64,000 bases of DNA from Bradyrhizobium ontarionense (GCF_021088345.1 NZ_CP088156.1:7927001-7991000); one strand, 5' to 3'; shown: positions 24,765-33,865, counted from the first letter of the stretch. Made by a program: numbers and translations. The notes: a model not told the origin generated them from the letters alone.

Positions 24765-25988
24765 TCAGCGCTCGTCGGCGATGACCTTGCCGTCGTTCGG
24801 CAGCGCACCGGGCGCAACCAGCTCGACGTTGCCGCCGAGCTTGGTGACGTTGCGCAGGCTCATGGCCAACGCCTCCTGCAGGCTGTCGGTCGTATCGGCG
24901 CATTCGGCCTGCAGCGTCATCGCATCGGTCTCGCCAGTGCGGGTCACCACCAGCCTGAGGCGGCCGAGTTCGGGATGGCGCTTGCCGATCTCGGCGACCT
25001 GCTCGGGGCGCACGAACATGCCCTTGATCTTGGTGGTCTGGTCGGCGCGCCCCATCCAGCCCTTGATGCGCATGTTGGTGCGGCCGCAGGCGCTGATGCC
25101 GGGCAGGGCAGCGGTGAGATCGCCGAGCGTGAGCCGGATCCAGGGATGGTCAGGATCGAGCGAGGTCACGACGATTTCGCCGACATCACCCTCTGCGACC
25201 GGATCGCCGGTGCCGGGGCGGACGATCTCGAAAATCAGGTCCTCGTTGACCACCATGCCCTCGCGCGCGGAGGTCTCAAAGGCGATGATGCCGAGATCGG
25301 CGGTGCCGAACGCCTGGTAGGCATCGATGCCGCGCGCCTTGATCTCGGCCTGCAGCGACGGCGGAAACGCCGCGCCCGACACCAGCGCTCGCTTGATCGA
25401 CGAGACGTCGCGGCCGGCGCTGGCGGCGGCGTCGAGCAGGATCTTCAGGAAGTCGGGCGTGCCGCTGTAGCCGATCGGGCGATAGGCCGCGATCAGCTCG
25501 AATTGCGCCTCGGTGTTGCCGGGCCCGGCCGGGATCACGGCGCAGCCGAGCGCGCGCGCCGAGGCGTCGAAGATGAAGCCGCCGGGTGTCAGATGATAGC
25601 TGAAGGTGTTGAGTACGACGTCGCCGCTGCGGAGGCCCGAGGCGAACAGCGCGCGGGCGCCGCGCCAGGGATCGTTGTGCGCGGCTTCCGGTTCGAAGAT
25701 CGGGCCGGGCGAGGTGAAGAGACGCGAGAACGCGCCGGGTGGCTGCGCGACGAAGCCGCCGAACGGCGGTGCCGCCTTGTGCAGGGCGGGCAGCTCCGAT
25801 TTGCGCAGCACGGGCAGTTGCGCCAGCGCAGCACGGGTCGTGATCTGGCCGGGATCGATGCCCTTGAGCCGCTCGGCGTAGGCCGGCGCGGTCATCGCCG
25901 CGCGCAGCACGTTGGGAAGCCGGCTGAACAGATCCTGCTCGCGCACTGCGGGATCACGGGTCTCGAGGGCGTCGTAATGGGTGGTCAT
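24765..25988 (-). CDS. PaaK-like phenylacetate--CoA ligase family protein with altered P-loop
   Basis: A 407-residue protein of the COG1541 adenylate-forming family. C-terminal landmarks are present: GEIVVTSLDPDHPWIRLTLGD, GRADQTTKIKGMFVRPEQV (the hinge region) and a final DGKVIADER with a possible catalytic lysine. The usual phosphate-binding loop (SSGTTG-x-P-T) is replaced by LFTSPGPIFEPE around residues 90-101. SPGP(I/Y)xEP may mark a subfamily tied to liv operons, which is from memory and unchecked. It should activate an aromatic or related acid, but adenylation must be shown. It follows livF across a repeat element. Confidence 0.8.
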   Translation of the reverse strand: MTTHYDALETRDPAVREQDLFSRLPNVLRAAMTAPAYAERLKGIDPGQITTRAALAQLPVLRKSELPALHKAAPPFGGFVAQPPGAFSRLFTSPGPIFEPEAAHNDPWRGARALFASGLRSGDVVLNTFSYHLTPGGFIFDASARALGCAVIPAGPGNTEAQFELIAAYRPIGYSGTPDFLKILLDAAASAGRDVSSIKRALVSGAAFPPSLQAEIKARGIDAYQAFGTADLGIIAFETSAREGMVVNEDLIFEIVRPGTGDPVAEGDVGEIVVTSLDPDHPWIRLTLGDLTAALPGISACGRTNMRIKGWMGRADQTTKIKGMFVRPEQVAEIGKRHPELGRLRLVVTRTGETDAMTLQAECADTTDSLQEALAMSLRNVTKLGGNVELVAPGALPNDGKVIADER

Positions 25989-26010
25989 GTTTGGTCCCCG
26001 GTGTAGCTCG

Positions 26011-26140
26011 ACCTCTCCCCGCTTGCGGGGAGAGGTCGCATCGCATCGCGAGATGCGATGCGGGTGAGGGGGCTCTCAGCGGGCGCCGTGCCCGGAATTA
26101 CCCCTCACCCCGACCCTCTTCCCGTAAGAACGGGGAGAGG
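26011..26140. repeat. Compound intergenic hairpin repeat between livF and the PaaK-like gene
   Basis: CTCTCCCC-GCTTG-GGGGAGAG, CGCATCGC/GCGATGCG and a terminal CTCTTCCCG..CGGGGAGAG arm make a compound inverted element. Related elements with GGTGAGGGG and CCCCTCACC boxes occur at 30488-30633 and 43087-43216. It lies inside the operon and may fold in the mRNA. Confidence 0.6.
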
Positions 26141-26152
26141 AAGAAGAAAAAG

Positions 26153-26992
26153 TCACAGCCACCGCTTCCGCCGCTTGAAGCTCTTCAGGTTCTTGAAGCT
26201 CTTGCGCTGGTCGCCGGCGCCGCCAAGGTAGAATTCCTTGACGTCCTCATTATCGCGCAAGCTGTCCGCGGTGCCGTCGAGCACCACCTTGCCCTGTTCC
26301 ATGATGTAGCCGTGGCTTGCGACCGACAGCGCCGCGCGCGCATTCTGCTCGACCAGCAGGATGGTGACACCGAGATCGCGGTTGATCTCCTTGATGATCG
26401 CGAACACTTCCTTGACGAGCAGCGGCGACAGGCCCATCGACGGCTCGTCCATCAGGATCATCTTCGGCCGCGCCATCAGCGCCCGCCCGATCGCGAGCAT
26501 CTGCTGCTCGCCACCGGAGAGATAGCCGGCCAAGCCTGTCCGCTCCTTCAGACGCGGGAAATAGTTGAACACCATCTCGATGTCGCTGCCGACCTCGCGG
26601 TCGGAGCGCGTGAACGCGCCGAGCCTGAGATTTTCCAGCGAGGTCATGTCGGAGATGATGCGGCGGCCCTCCATCACCTGGAAGATGCCGCGGCGGACGA
26701 TCTTCTCCGGATCGACGCCGTCGATGCGGGCGCCCTCGAACATGATCTCGCCGCGCGTGACCTCGCCGTCCTCGGTCTTGAGCAGGCCGGAGATCGCCTT
26801 CAGCGTCGTCGACTTCCCGGCGCCGTTCGCGCCCAGCAGCGCGACGATGGCGCCTTTGGGCACATCGAGGCTGAGGCCGCGCAGCACCAGGATGACGTCG
26901 TCATAGACGACCTCGATGTTGCGGACGGAGAGCAGGGGAGGAGGTGTCGCGCTGCCTGAACCGGTTCGCGGAATGTCGAGTGTTTCAGTCAT
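26153..26992 (-). CDS. Branched-chain-type ABC transporter ATP-binding protein (LivF-like)
   Basis: A 279-residue ATPase from the ATG giving MTETLDIPRTG. Upstream in-frame sequence overlaps a repeat and is not coding. Walker A is GANGAGKST, the signature is LSGGEQQMLAIGRALMARPKMILMDEPSMGLSP with Walker B inside, and the switch histidine is replaced by the LVEQNARAAL sequence usual in LivF. The C-terminus has an unusual basic tail (KSFKNLKSFKRRKRWL). It energises uptake by the LivH and LivM proteins encoded upstream. Confidence 0.87.
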   Translation of the reverse strand: MTETLDIPRTGSGSATPPPLLSVRNIEVVYDDVILVLRGLSLDVPKGAIVALLGANGAGKSTTLKAISGLLKTEDGEVTRGEIMFEGARIDGVDPEKIVRRGIFQVMEGRRIISDMTSLENLRLGAFTRSDREVGSDIEMVFNYFPRLKERTGLAGYLSGGEQQMLAIGRALMARPKMILMDEPSMGLSPLLVKEVFAIIKEINRDLGVTILLVEQNARAALSVASHGYIMEQGKVVLDGTADSLRDNEDVKEFYLGGAGDQRKSFKNLKSFKRRKRWL

Positions 26993-27010
26993 TGTGGTTA
27001 TCCACCGCTG

Positions 27011-27111
27011 TCGTCCCCCGCGAAAGCGGGGGACCCAGTATTCCAGAGACGCCAATGCTTCACGGAGAAGCCGCGGCGTACTGGATCCCCCGCTTTCGCG
27101 GGGGATGACGA
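27011..27111. repeat. CCCCCGCGAAAGCGGGGG intergenic inverted repeat
   Basis: Two arms, TCGTCCCCCGCGAAAGCGGG at the left and CCCGCTTTCGCGGGGGATGA at the right, flank about 40 bases. Each arm is itself a hairpin. The element sits between livK and livF and probably shapes the operon mRNA. Confidence 0.65.
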
Positions 27112-27158
27112 TCGTGTGTGGGGCGGCTGCCGAGTCATCTCGGCAGCAGCTCAGCAAC

Positions 27159-28442
27159 TTACCACCCAGCCCATTCCGCCTTGCGCGGCAGCTCGATGGT
27201 CTTGACCTTCTCGAGCTTGATCGTGCCCTTGGCCATGATGTCGTTGAGGTCGCCATCGGTCGGGCCGGTGACCTTGGCGCGATAGAGGTCGACCTTCATC
27301 GTGCCGCGATGGTCCTTCTCGGTCCAGGTCGAGGGGCTGCACACGCCTTCCATGCCGGCCGGCACCCAGTCCTTCTTCTGATGGAAACCCTTGGCGACGT
27401 TTTCTCCGGTCGGACCGCCATTCTTCGCAGCCCACTCGATCGCTTCTTTCATGTAGAGCGACGAGCAGACCGCCGCGACGTAATGCACCGGGCGATAGAC
27501 CTTGCCGGTGGGATCGGACATTTTGGAGATCTCCTGCACTGTCTTCATGCCGGGCGCGTCGCCGCCCCAGGCCACAGCCGTGCGCAGCGGGAAGACCACG
27601 CCATCGGCGGCGTCGCCGGCGGTCTTGGCCGCGTTCTCGTCCATGCCCCAGACGTTGGACAGGAATTGCACGTCGACGCCGGCATTCTTGCAGGCCTTCA
27701 TCACCGAGATGTTGGAGGCCGCGGTGTTGCCCAGATAAGCGTAGTTGGCGCCGGAGCTCTTCAGGCTCAGGCATTGCGCGCTGTAGTCGCCGGGCGCGAG
27801 CGCGAACACCAGCGGCGGCAGGACTTCGAAGCCGAGCTCGGTGGCGAGCGCCTCGCCGGCCGCCTTCGGCGCGTTGGGGTAGGGATGGTTGGCGCCCATG
27901 TGAACGAATTTCGGCTTGCCGGGCTTGCCCTTGGCCTTCCAGTCCTCGGCCGCCCAGGTCAGCTCGGCGCGCAACGCGTCCGAGTAGCTCGGGCCGTAGA
28001 AGAAATTGTAAGGCGCCGCCTTGGCCTTGCCGCTGGTGCCCTCGGGATCAGTCAGCGCGGCGGCATAGGAGCCAGAGAGATCCGGGATCTTGTCGTTGGC
28101 GAGGAAGCCGGTCAACGCCTCGGTGTCGGCGGTACCCCAGCCCATGATCGCCGCGACCTTGTTGTCCGGCGCCGACCACTTCTTGTAGAGGTTGATCGCA
28201 CGCGGCACCTGGTAGCCGTAGTCGTTGCTGTCGACCGCGAGCTGCTTGCCGCCGATGCCGCCGTTCTTGTTGACCCAGGCGAAGGTGTCCGCGACGCCCT
28301 GGCCATAGGGCGTGCCGACGTCGGACGTGCCGCCCGAGAGGTCCTGCAGATGGCCGATTGCGATCTGCGCCTGCGCCGACGAGCCGAATGCGCCTGCCAG
28401 CAGCGCCAGTGCGGCCGAGCCGAGCAATGATTTAATCGTCAT
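27159..28442 (-). CDS. ABC transporter substrate-binding protein (LivK/Peripla_BP_6 family)
   Basis: A 427-residue periplasmic binding protein. ATG follows an AGGAGG site six bases upstream. The signal peptide ends AQA before QIAIGHLQDLSGGTSDVGTPYGQG, the typical first strand and ligand loop. Its sequence differs strongly from the second LivK at 41868, for example in the DLSGGTSD loop versus MTGGQAST, so the ligands differ. With two CoA ligases in the operon, the ligand is more likely an aromatic or aliphatic carboxylate than an amino acid. This is inference. Confidence 0.87.
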   Translation of the reverse strand: MTIKSLLGSAALALLAGAFGSSAQAQIAIGHLQDLSGGTSDVGTPYGQGVADTFAWVNKNGGIGGKQLAVDSNDYGYQVPRAINLYKKWSAPDNKVAAIMGWGTADTEALTGFLANDKIPDLSGSYAAALTDPEGTSGKAKAAPYNFFYGPSYSDALRAELTWAAEDWKAKGKPGKPKFVHMGANHPYPNAPKAAGEALATELGFEVLPPLVFALAPGDYSAQCLSLKSSGANYAYLGNTAASNISVMKACKNAGVDVQFLSNVWGMDENAAKTAGDAADGVVFPLRTAVAWGGDAPGMKTVQEISKMSDPTGKVYRPVHYVAAVCSSLYMKEAIEWAAKNGGPTGENVAKGFHQKKDWVPAGMEGVCSPSTWTEKDHRGTMKVDLYRAKVTGPTDGDLNDIMAKGTIKLEKVKTIELPRKAEWAGW

Positions 28443-28495
28443 GTGGTTTCCTCCTGTGTTCGGGCCGGATTATCACCGGTTCCCTTTGGTTGGCT

Positions 28496-29569
28496 TCAAT
28501 GTGAGAACGGGTAGAGCTTCCAGTAGGTCTTGATCTGGCGCCAGCGATGCGCGAGGCCGTCCGGCTCGAACATCAGGAAGGCGATGATGATCAGGCCGAT
28601 CGCGATCTCGCGCAGGAAGGTGATGTTGTTGTTGAGCGACAGCGCCCTGTCGATCGCGCTGCCCTTCAGGTTGTGGCTGATCCACTCCATCGATTCCGGC
28701 AGTAGCACCACGAAGGCCGTGCCCATCAGGGTGCCCATGATCGAGCCTGTGCCGCCGATGATGATCATCGCCAGGAACAGGATCGAGCGCTCGATGCCGA
28801 AACCCTCCTGGGAGATCACGAGCTGGTAGTGCGCATAGAGCGCACCCGCAATGCCGGCGAAGAAGGCGGCGAGGCCGAACGACAGGGTACGGTATTTGGT
28901 GAGGTTGATGCCCATGATCTCGGCCGAGAGATAATGGTCGCGGATCGCGACCAGCGCGCGGCCGTCGCGGGTGCGCATCAGGTTGGTGACCAGGATGTAG
29001 CTGACCAGGACATAGGCCAGCACGACGTAGAAATATTGCCGGTCGCCGCGCAGCGTGTAGCCGAAGAGCGAGAACGGATTCGCCGAGGCCGGCACCGAGC
29101 CGCCGGAGAACCATTCCGCGCGGGAGAAGAAGTCGAGCAGGATATATTGCGCGGCCAGTGTCGCAATGACGAGATAGAGCCCCTTGAGGCGTGCCGCCGG
29201 AATGCCGAAGATCAGCCCGACCAGCGCGGTGACCACGCCCGCGAGCGGGATCGCGAAGAACACCGGGATCGCATAGGTGTTGTTGATATAGGCCGAAGTG
29301 AAAGCGCCGAGCAGGAAGAAGGCGGCATGCCCGATCGAGATCTGACCGGTGAAGCCGACCAGGATGTTCAGCCCCAGTGCGGCGATGGCAAAGATGCCGA
29401 TCTGGATCGACACCGACAGCCAGTATTCGGAGAAGACCAGCGGCGCGAAGCATAGCAGGATCACGCCGGCAATCGCGAAATTGCGGCTCGTCCGGGTCGG
29501 GAAGATCGTGGTGTCGGCCGCATAAGAACTGCGGAAGTCACCGGCGGGAATGGTTGAACGTGCCACCAT
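28496..29569 (-). CDS. Branched-chain-type ABC transporter permease (LivM-like)
   Basis: A 357-residue permease with about nine hydrophobic segments. Conserved LivM pieces are ALGLNILVGFTGQISIGHAAFFLLGAF and MGINLTKYRTLSFGLAAFFAGIAGALYAHY, the latter being the cytoplasmic coupling region. The start is three bases past the livH stop, so the two are translated together. It forms the inner-membrane channel with LivH. Confidence 0.88.
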   Translation of the reverse strand: MVARSTIPAGDFRSSYAADTTIFPTRTSRNFAIAGVILLCFAPLVFSEYWLSVSIQIGIFAIAALGLNILVGFTGQISIGHAAFFLLGAFTSAYINNTYAIPVFFAIPLAGVVTALVGLIFGIPAARLKGLYLVIATLAAQYILLDFFSRAEWFSGGSVPASANPFSLFGYTLRGDRQYFYVVLAYVLVSYILVTNLMRTRDGRALVAIRDHYLSAEIMGINLTKYRTLSFGLAAFFAGIAGALYAHYQLVISQEGFGIERSILFLAMIIIGGTGSIMGTLMGTAFVVLLPESMEWISHNLKGSAIDRALSLNNNITFLREIAIGLIIIAFLMFEPDGLAHRWRQIKTYWKLYPFSH

Positions 29570-29572
29570 GAT

Positions 29573-30466
29573 CTAGATCCGCTCGATGTCTTTGGTGCCG
29601 AACAGGCCATAGGGCTTGATCATCAGGATGATGATCAGCACGTAGAACGGCGCGATCTCGTACAGATTGCCCCAGTGCAGGTACTGGCTGTCGACATATT
29701 GCGCGACGTTCTCGAGCAGGCCGATGATGATGCCGCCGAGCACGGCGCCGCCGACCGAATCGAGGCCGCCGAGGATCGCCGCCGGAAACACCTTGATGCC
29801 GTAGGCCGACAGGCCCGACGACACGCCGTTGACCACGGCGACGACGACGCCCGCGACCGCCGAGACCGTCGCCGAGATCGCCCAGGCCATCGCGAACACG
29901 TTCTTCACGGAGATGCCGAGCGACTGCGCGACCTGCTGGTTGAATGCGGTGGCGCGCATCGCGAGACCATATTTGGACACGCGGAAGAACCAGGCCATGC
30001 CCAGCATCATCAGCAGCGACACCACGAGGCTCATGACGTAGACGGTCTGGATCTGCAGTCCGAAGATGTCGACGGACGTGCTCGCGAACACCTGCGGGAA
30101 CGGCTGCGGGTTGACGCCGTACATCCATTTCAGCGCCGCCTGGAACACGGTCGACAGGCCGATCGTGACCATGATGACGGAGATGATGGGCTCGCCGATC
30201 ATGGGACGGAGGATCACGACCTGGATCGCAATGCCGAAGACGAACATGAAGACCAGCGTGAGCGGCATTCCGGCCCAGAACGGCACCTGGAATTTGGTCA
30301 GCAGTGTCCAGCACACCCAGGCGCCGATCAGCAGCAGCTCGCCTTGCGCGAAATTGACGACCTGCGTCGCCTTGTAGATCAGCACGAACGACATCGCGAC
30401 GACGCCATAGAGCGTGCCGACGACGAGCCCGTTGGCGAGCAGCTGGAGGAGGAAGAAGAGGTTCAT
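29573..30466 (-). CDS. Branched-chain-type ABC transporter permease (LivH-like)
   Basis: A 297-residue permease. NGLVVGTLYGVVAMSFVLIYKATQVVNFAQGELLLIGAW at the N-terminus is diagnostic for LivH, and ATAFNQQVAQSLGISVKNVFAMAWAISATVSAVAG is its coupling segment. It directly precedes livM. A cluster of repeats separates it from the acyl-CoA synthetase gene upstream. Confidence 0.88.
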   Translation of the reverse strand: MNLFFLLQLLANGLVVGTLYGVVAMSFVLIYKATQVVNFAQGELLLIGAWVCWTLLTKFQVPFWAGMPLTLVFMFVFGIAIQVVILRPMIGEPIISVIMVTIGLSTVFQAALKWMYGVNPQPFPQVFASTSVDIFGLQIQTVYVMSLVVSLLMMLGMAWFFRVSKYGLAMRATAFNQQVAQSLGISVKNVFAMAWAISATVSAVAGVVVAVVNGVSSGLSAYGIKVFPAAILGGLDSVGGAVLGGIIIGLLENVAQYVDSQYLHWGNLYEIAPFYVLIIILMIKPYGLFGTKDIERI

Positions 30467-30487
30467 GATCGTGTGGGCACGCTGTGA

Positions 30488-30749
30488 TCCTCTCCCCTTG
30501 TGGGAGAGGGTGGCTGCGCGGAGCGCAGCCGGGTGAGGGGTTGTCTCAGCGGGTGAGCAAGAGGAGAGGGACCCCTCACCCGACTGAGCTTGCGTCGGCC
30601 AGCGGAGATGCCCTCTCCCGCAAGGGGAGAGGGCGCAGCCATGTGCAGCGTGAACTCGTCTTCGTCATCGCCGGGCTCGACCCGGCGATCCATCGCGAGA
30701 GAGGTCTGCGGAAGGAGATGGATGCGCGGGTCGAGCCCGCGCATGACGA
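30488..30749. repeat. Two compound intergenic hairpin repeats inside the liv operon
   Basis: The first element (30488-30633) contains CTCTCCCCTTGTGGGAGAG, GGCTGCGCGGAGCGCAGCC and a closing CCCTCTCCCGCAAGGGGAGA arm. The second (30662-30749) pairs CATCGCCGGGCTCGACCCGG with GCGCGGGTCGAGCCCGCGCATGACGA-type sequence. They occupy nearly all of the 304 bases between the acyl-CoA synthetase gene and livH, and no gene is present. Confidence 0.65.
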
Positions 30750-30770
30750 TCTCATGTGACGGAAGGCTCA

Positions 30771-32702
30771 TCACTCCGCGGCCTCCGCCATCGGTCCATG
30801 GCCGCCGAGATCGACCACCTTCAAGGTGGTGCGGATGCGCTGAGTGGTGCCGTCCTGGAAGCGGATCACGGTGTCGACCGGGATGGTCGGCCTGCCGCCG
30901 TAGATCGCGTCGATGATATCTGCATATTTCTCGTTGATGACGCTGCGGCGCACCTTTCGCGTGCGGGTGAGCTCGCCGTCATCGGCGTCGAGCTCCTTGT
31001 ACAGCAGCAGGAAGCGGGCGATGCGCTGCGCGGGCGGCAGGGTCGCGTTGACCGTTTCCACTTCCTTCTGCAACAGCGCATAGACCTCGTTGCGCGAGGC
31101 GAGGTCGGAATAGGTGGTGAAGGCGATGCGGCTCTTCTCCGCCCATTTCGAGATGATCGAGTAGCGGATGCAGATCATGGCCGCGAGGTGCTCGCGGCCG
31201 TCGCCGAGCACGACCGCCTCGGCGATGTAGGGCGAGAATTTCAGCTTGTTCTCGATATATTGCGGCGAGAAGCGCTCGCCGCGCGCGGTCTCGGCGAGAT
31301 CCTTGATGCGGTCGATGACGACGAGTTGCCTCTCGCCGTTGAAATAGCCGGCATCGCCGGACTGCATCCAGCCGTCCTTGATGTCGGCGGCGGAGGCCTC
31401 GGGGCTCTTGTAATAGCCCAGGAACATGTTGGGATGGCGCACGACGATCTCGCCGATGCCCTGGCTGTCGGGCGCGTCGATCTTGATCTCGATGTCCTCA
31501 CCCATCGGGATGCCGGTCGTGTCCGGATCGACCTTGTTGTTCGGGTGCAGCGTGTAGGCGCCGAGCAGCTCGGTCTGGCCGTACAGCGTGCGCAGCGGAA
31601 CGCCCATGGCGCGGAAGAACTTGAACGTGTCGGGTCCGAGCGCGGCACCGCCTGTCGCGGCCGAGCGCAGCCGCGTGAAGCCGAGCCGGTCGCGTAGCGC
31701 CCGGAACAACAGCACGTCGGCGACGCTGGAATGCTGGCCCTTCTCGAGTGCGGCAAGGCCCGTCGACATGCCCAGATGATAGAGCCGCTGCTTGAGCGGA
31801 GAGGCGTCCATGACGCCTGCGCGGACGTCGGCCGCGATCTGCTCCCAGACCCGCGGTGCGAACAGCACGAAGGTCGGCGCAATCTCGCGGAAGTCGTTCA
31901 TCATCGTATCAGGCTCTTCGACGAAGTTGACCTTCATCCGGCAGAGCAGCCCTTTGCCGAGCACGTAGACCTGTTCCATGATCCAGGGCAGCGGTAGCAC
32001 CGAGACATATTCGTCGTCGGGCCCCTTCGGATCGAAGCTGAGATAGGTCGCGCAATGCCTGAGCACCCGCGCGGCGGCAAGCATCGCAAGCTTGGGATGC
32101 GACGTCGTGCCCGAGGTGGTGCAGAGGATCGCGACGTCCTCGCCTTTGGTCGCGTCGACCATGCAGTCGTAGAGATCCGGCTCGCGCGCGGCTCTGTTGC
32201 GGCCGAGCTCGGCGAGCCTGTCCGCCGGCATCAATCTCGGATCATCATATTTCCGCATGCCGCGCGGATCGGAATAGATGATGTGCTTGAGCGCCGGTGC
32301 GCGGTCGGCGAGATTCAACAGCTTGTCGACCTGCTCCTCGTCCTCGGCGAACACCAGCCGCGCCTCGCCATAGTTCAGCAGATAGGCGGCTTCCTCGTCG
32401 AGCACGTCGCGGTAGAGCCCAAGGCTCAGGCCCCGGATGGCATGCGTCGCGATCTCGGCTGCAACCCAGTCCGGCCGGTTGTCGCCGATGATGCCGATCA
32501 CGTCATCCTTGCCGAGTCCGAGCTCGACCATGCCGAGGGCGAAGTCGCGGACCCGCGCCTGGTAGTCGGCCCAGGTGAACAGCCGCCACAACCCGAGATC
32601 CTTCTCGCGCAGCGCGACCTCCTTGCCGTGCTCCCGCGCGTTCAGCCGCAGCAGCTTCGGATAGGTGTCGGCCTGCTTGACGCGGCCTGCATAGTCCATC
32701 AT
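30771..32702 (-). CDS. Long-chain acyl-CoA synthetase-like AMP-dependent ligase in liv operon
   Basis: A 643-residue ligase of the FadD15/FAA1 type (COG1022). The nucleotide loop reads TTSGTTSHPK rather than the usual TSGTTGxPK, so a glycine is replaced by serine. Other motifs are conserved: the substrate-side YGQTELLG, DGWMQSGDAGYF and the hinge IKDLAETARGERFSPQYIENKL, where the usual hinge lysine region begins. It should adenylate a carboxylate and transfer it to CoA in the cytoplasm, at the inner face of the transporter. Its start overlaps the livG stop by four bases, so ATPase and ligase are made together. Confidence 0.85.
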   Translation of the reverse strand: MMDYAGRVKQADTYPKLLRLNAREHGKEVALREKDLGLWRLFTWADYQARVRDFALGMVELGLGKDDVIGIIGDNRPDWVAAEIATHAIRGLSLGLYRDVLDEEAAYLLNYGEARLVFAEDEEQVDKLLNLADRAPALKHIIYSDPRGMRKYDDPRLMPADRLAELGRNRAAREPDLYDCMVDATKGEDVAILCTTSGTTSHPKLAMLAAARVLRHCATYLSFDPKGPDDEYVSVLPLPWIMEQVYVLGKGLLCRMKVNFVEEPDTMMNDFREIAPTFVLFAPRVWEQIAADVRAGVMDASPLKQRLYHLGMSTGLAALEKGQHSSVADVLLFRALRDRLGFTRLRSAATGGAALGPDTFKFFRAMGVPLRTLYGQTELLGAYTLHPNNKVDPDTTGIPMGEDIEIKIDAPDSQGIGEIVVRHPNMFLGYYKSPEASAADIKDGWMQSGDAGYFNGERQLVVIDRIKDLAETARGERFSPQYIENKLKFSPYIAEAVVLGDGREHLAAMICIRYSIISKWAEKSRIAFTTYSDLASRNEVYALLQKEVETVNATLPPAQRIARFLLLYKELDADDGELTRTRKVRRSVINEKYADIIDAIYGGRPTIPVDTVIRFQDGTTQRIRTTLKVVDLGGHGPMAEAAE

Positions 32703-33520
32703 GCCGCGTCCTCCGCGATCGAAGGCACCTCATCGGGATCGACCAGCAGTTCGTCCTCCTCGCCAAGATAGGCGCGCTTGACGTGCGGATCGGCGAGCAC
32801 GGCGGCCGGGTCGCCTTCGGCGATCTTGCGGCCGAAATCGAGCACCATGACGCGATGGGAAATGTCCATGACGACGCCCATGTCGTGCTCGATCATCACG
32901 ACGGTCATGCCGAATTCCTCGTTGAGGTCGACGATGTAGCGGGCCATGTCCTCCTTCTCCTCGAAGTTCATGCCGGCCATCGGCTCGTCGAGAAGGATCA
33001 GATGCGGTTCGAGCGCCATCGCGCGCGCCAGCTCCACGCGCTTGCGCAGACCGTAGGAGAGGGTGCCGGCCGGCGCCTTGCGCACCGACTGCAGGTCGAG
33101 GAAGTCGATGATCTCCTCGACCTTCTCGCGGTGCCGCAGCTCCTCGCGCCGCGCGCCGCTGAGCCAGTACAGGGCCCCAGTCAGAAAGTTGTTCTTCAGC
33201 AGGTGATGGCGCCCGACCATGATGTTGTCGAGCACGCTCATGTGGTGGAACAGCGCAAGGTTCTGGAAGGTGCGGCCGATGCCGAACGTGGCGCGCGCGT
33301 TTGGCGGCAGGCCGGTGATGTCGCGGCCGCGATGGAACAGGCGACCCTCGGTCGGCTTGTAACGGCCGGAGATGCAGTTGACGATCGAGGTCTTGCCGGC
33401 GCCATTCGGGCCGATGATCGAAAACAGCTCGCCGTCGCGCACGCCGAAGCTGACATCGGTCAGCGCACGAACGCCACCGAAACGCAGCGAGACTCCGCGC
33501 GCTTCCAACGTATAGTCCAA
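32699..33520 (-). CDS. Branched-chain-type ABC transporter ATP-binding protein (LivG-like)
   Basis: A 273-residue ATPase, first gene of the operon. The start is TTG with GGGAGG six bases upstream, giving LDYTLEARGVSLRFGGVRAL. Walker A is GPNGAGKTS, then LSYGLRKRVELARAMALEPHLILLDEPMAGMN holds signature and Walker B, and VMIEHDMGVVMDISHRVMVLDFG carries the switch histidine. It pairs with the distal LivF. The C-terminal acidic tail DELLVDPDEVPSIAEDAA is longer than usual. Confidence 0.87.
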   Translation of the reverse strand: MDYTLEARGVSLRFGGVRALTDVSFGVRDGELFSIIGPNGAGKTSIVNCISGRYKPTEGRLFHRGRDITGLPPNARATFGIGRTFQNLALFHHMSVLDNIMVGRHHLLKNNFLTGALYWLSGARREELRHREKVEEIIDFLDLQSVRKAPAGTLSYGLRKRVELARAMALEPHLILLDEPMAGMNFEEKEDMARYIVDLNEEFGMTVVMIEHDMGVVMDISHRVMVLDFGRKIAEGDPAAVLADPHVKRAYLGEEDELLVDPDEVPSIAEDAA

Positions 33521-33865
33521 ATCGTCCTCCCGAACTGTCTTCGGCGCTTGGCGCGCTCTTCAGGCGTCGTGTTCCGCGACGTTAAGTGCGTCGCATTGGC
33601 CGCAATCCTATCCCGTGCTCAGGTTCCGCGCCATCCGACGAATGACGGGCCACCCGGCTGGGTGCATTTTGCCGCATCTCAGACCGTCCAGCGTCACCCG
33701 CACTGGGGATGAACCACGACCTCACGAGCCGAATGCGGTGGTCCTGGATAGGGGAAAGCGCTATCAGGAACTGTCTTGCGCCCGACAATTCCCAGGCAAA
33801 TTTCACGATGGATTTGTTGCGGCGCAATATGATGGGCGCGAGATTTGCAGTGACGAGATGACGGC
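33521..33865. promoter_or_regulatory. Divergent control region between the liv-ligase operon and the Crp/Fnr gene
   Basis: This 345-base gap must hold promoters for both directions. One dyad of the Crp/Fnr half-site type, TTG-N8-CAA, lies at 33814-33827 and contains the palindrome TTGCG-G-CGCAA. It is 38 bases before the regulator's start and fits autoregulation. No open frame on either strand looks real. Confidence 0.4.

Noticed and set aside
26011..30749. CRISPR-like array from repeated hairpins
   Set aside because: The elements are dispersed single inverted repeats with no regular spacers and no cas gene.
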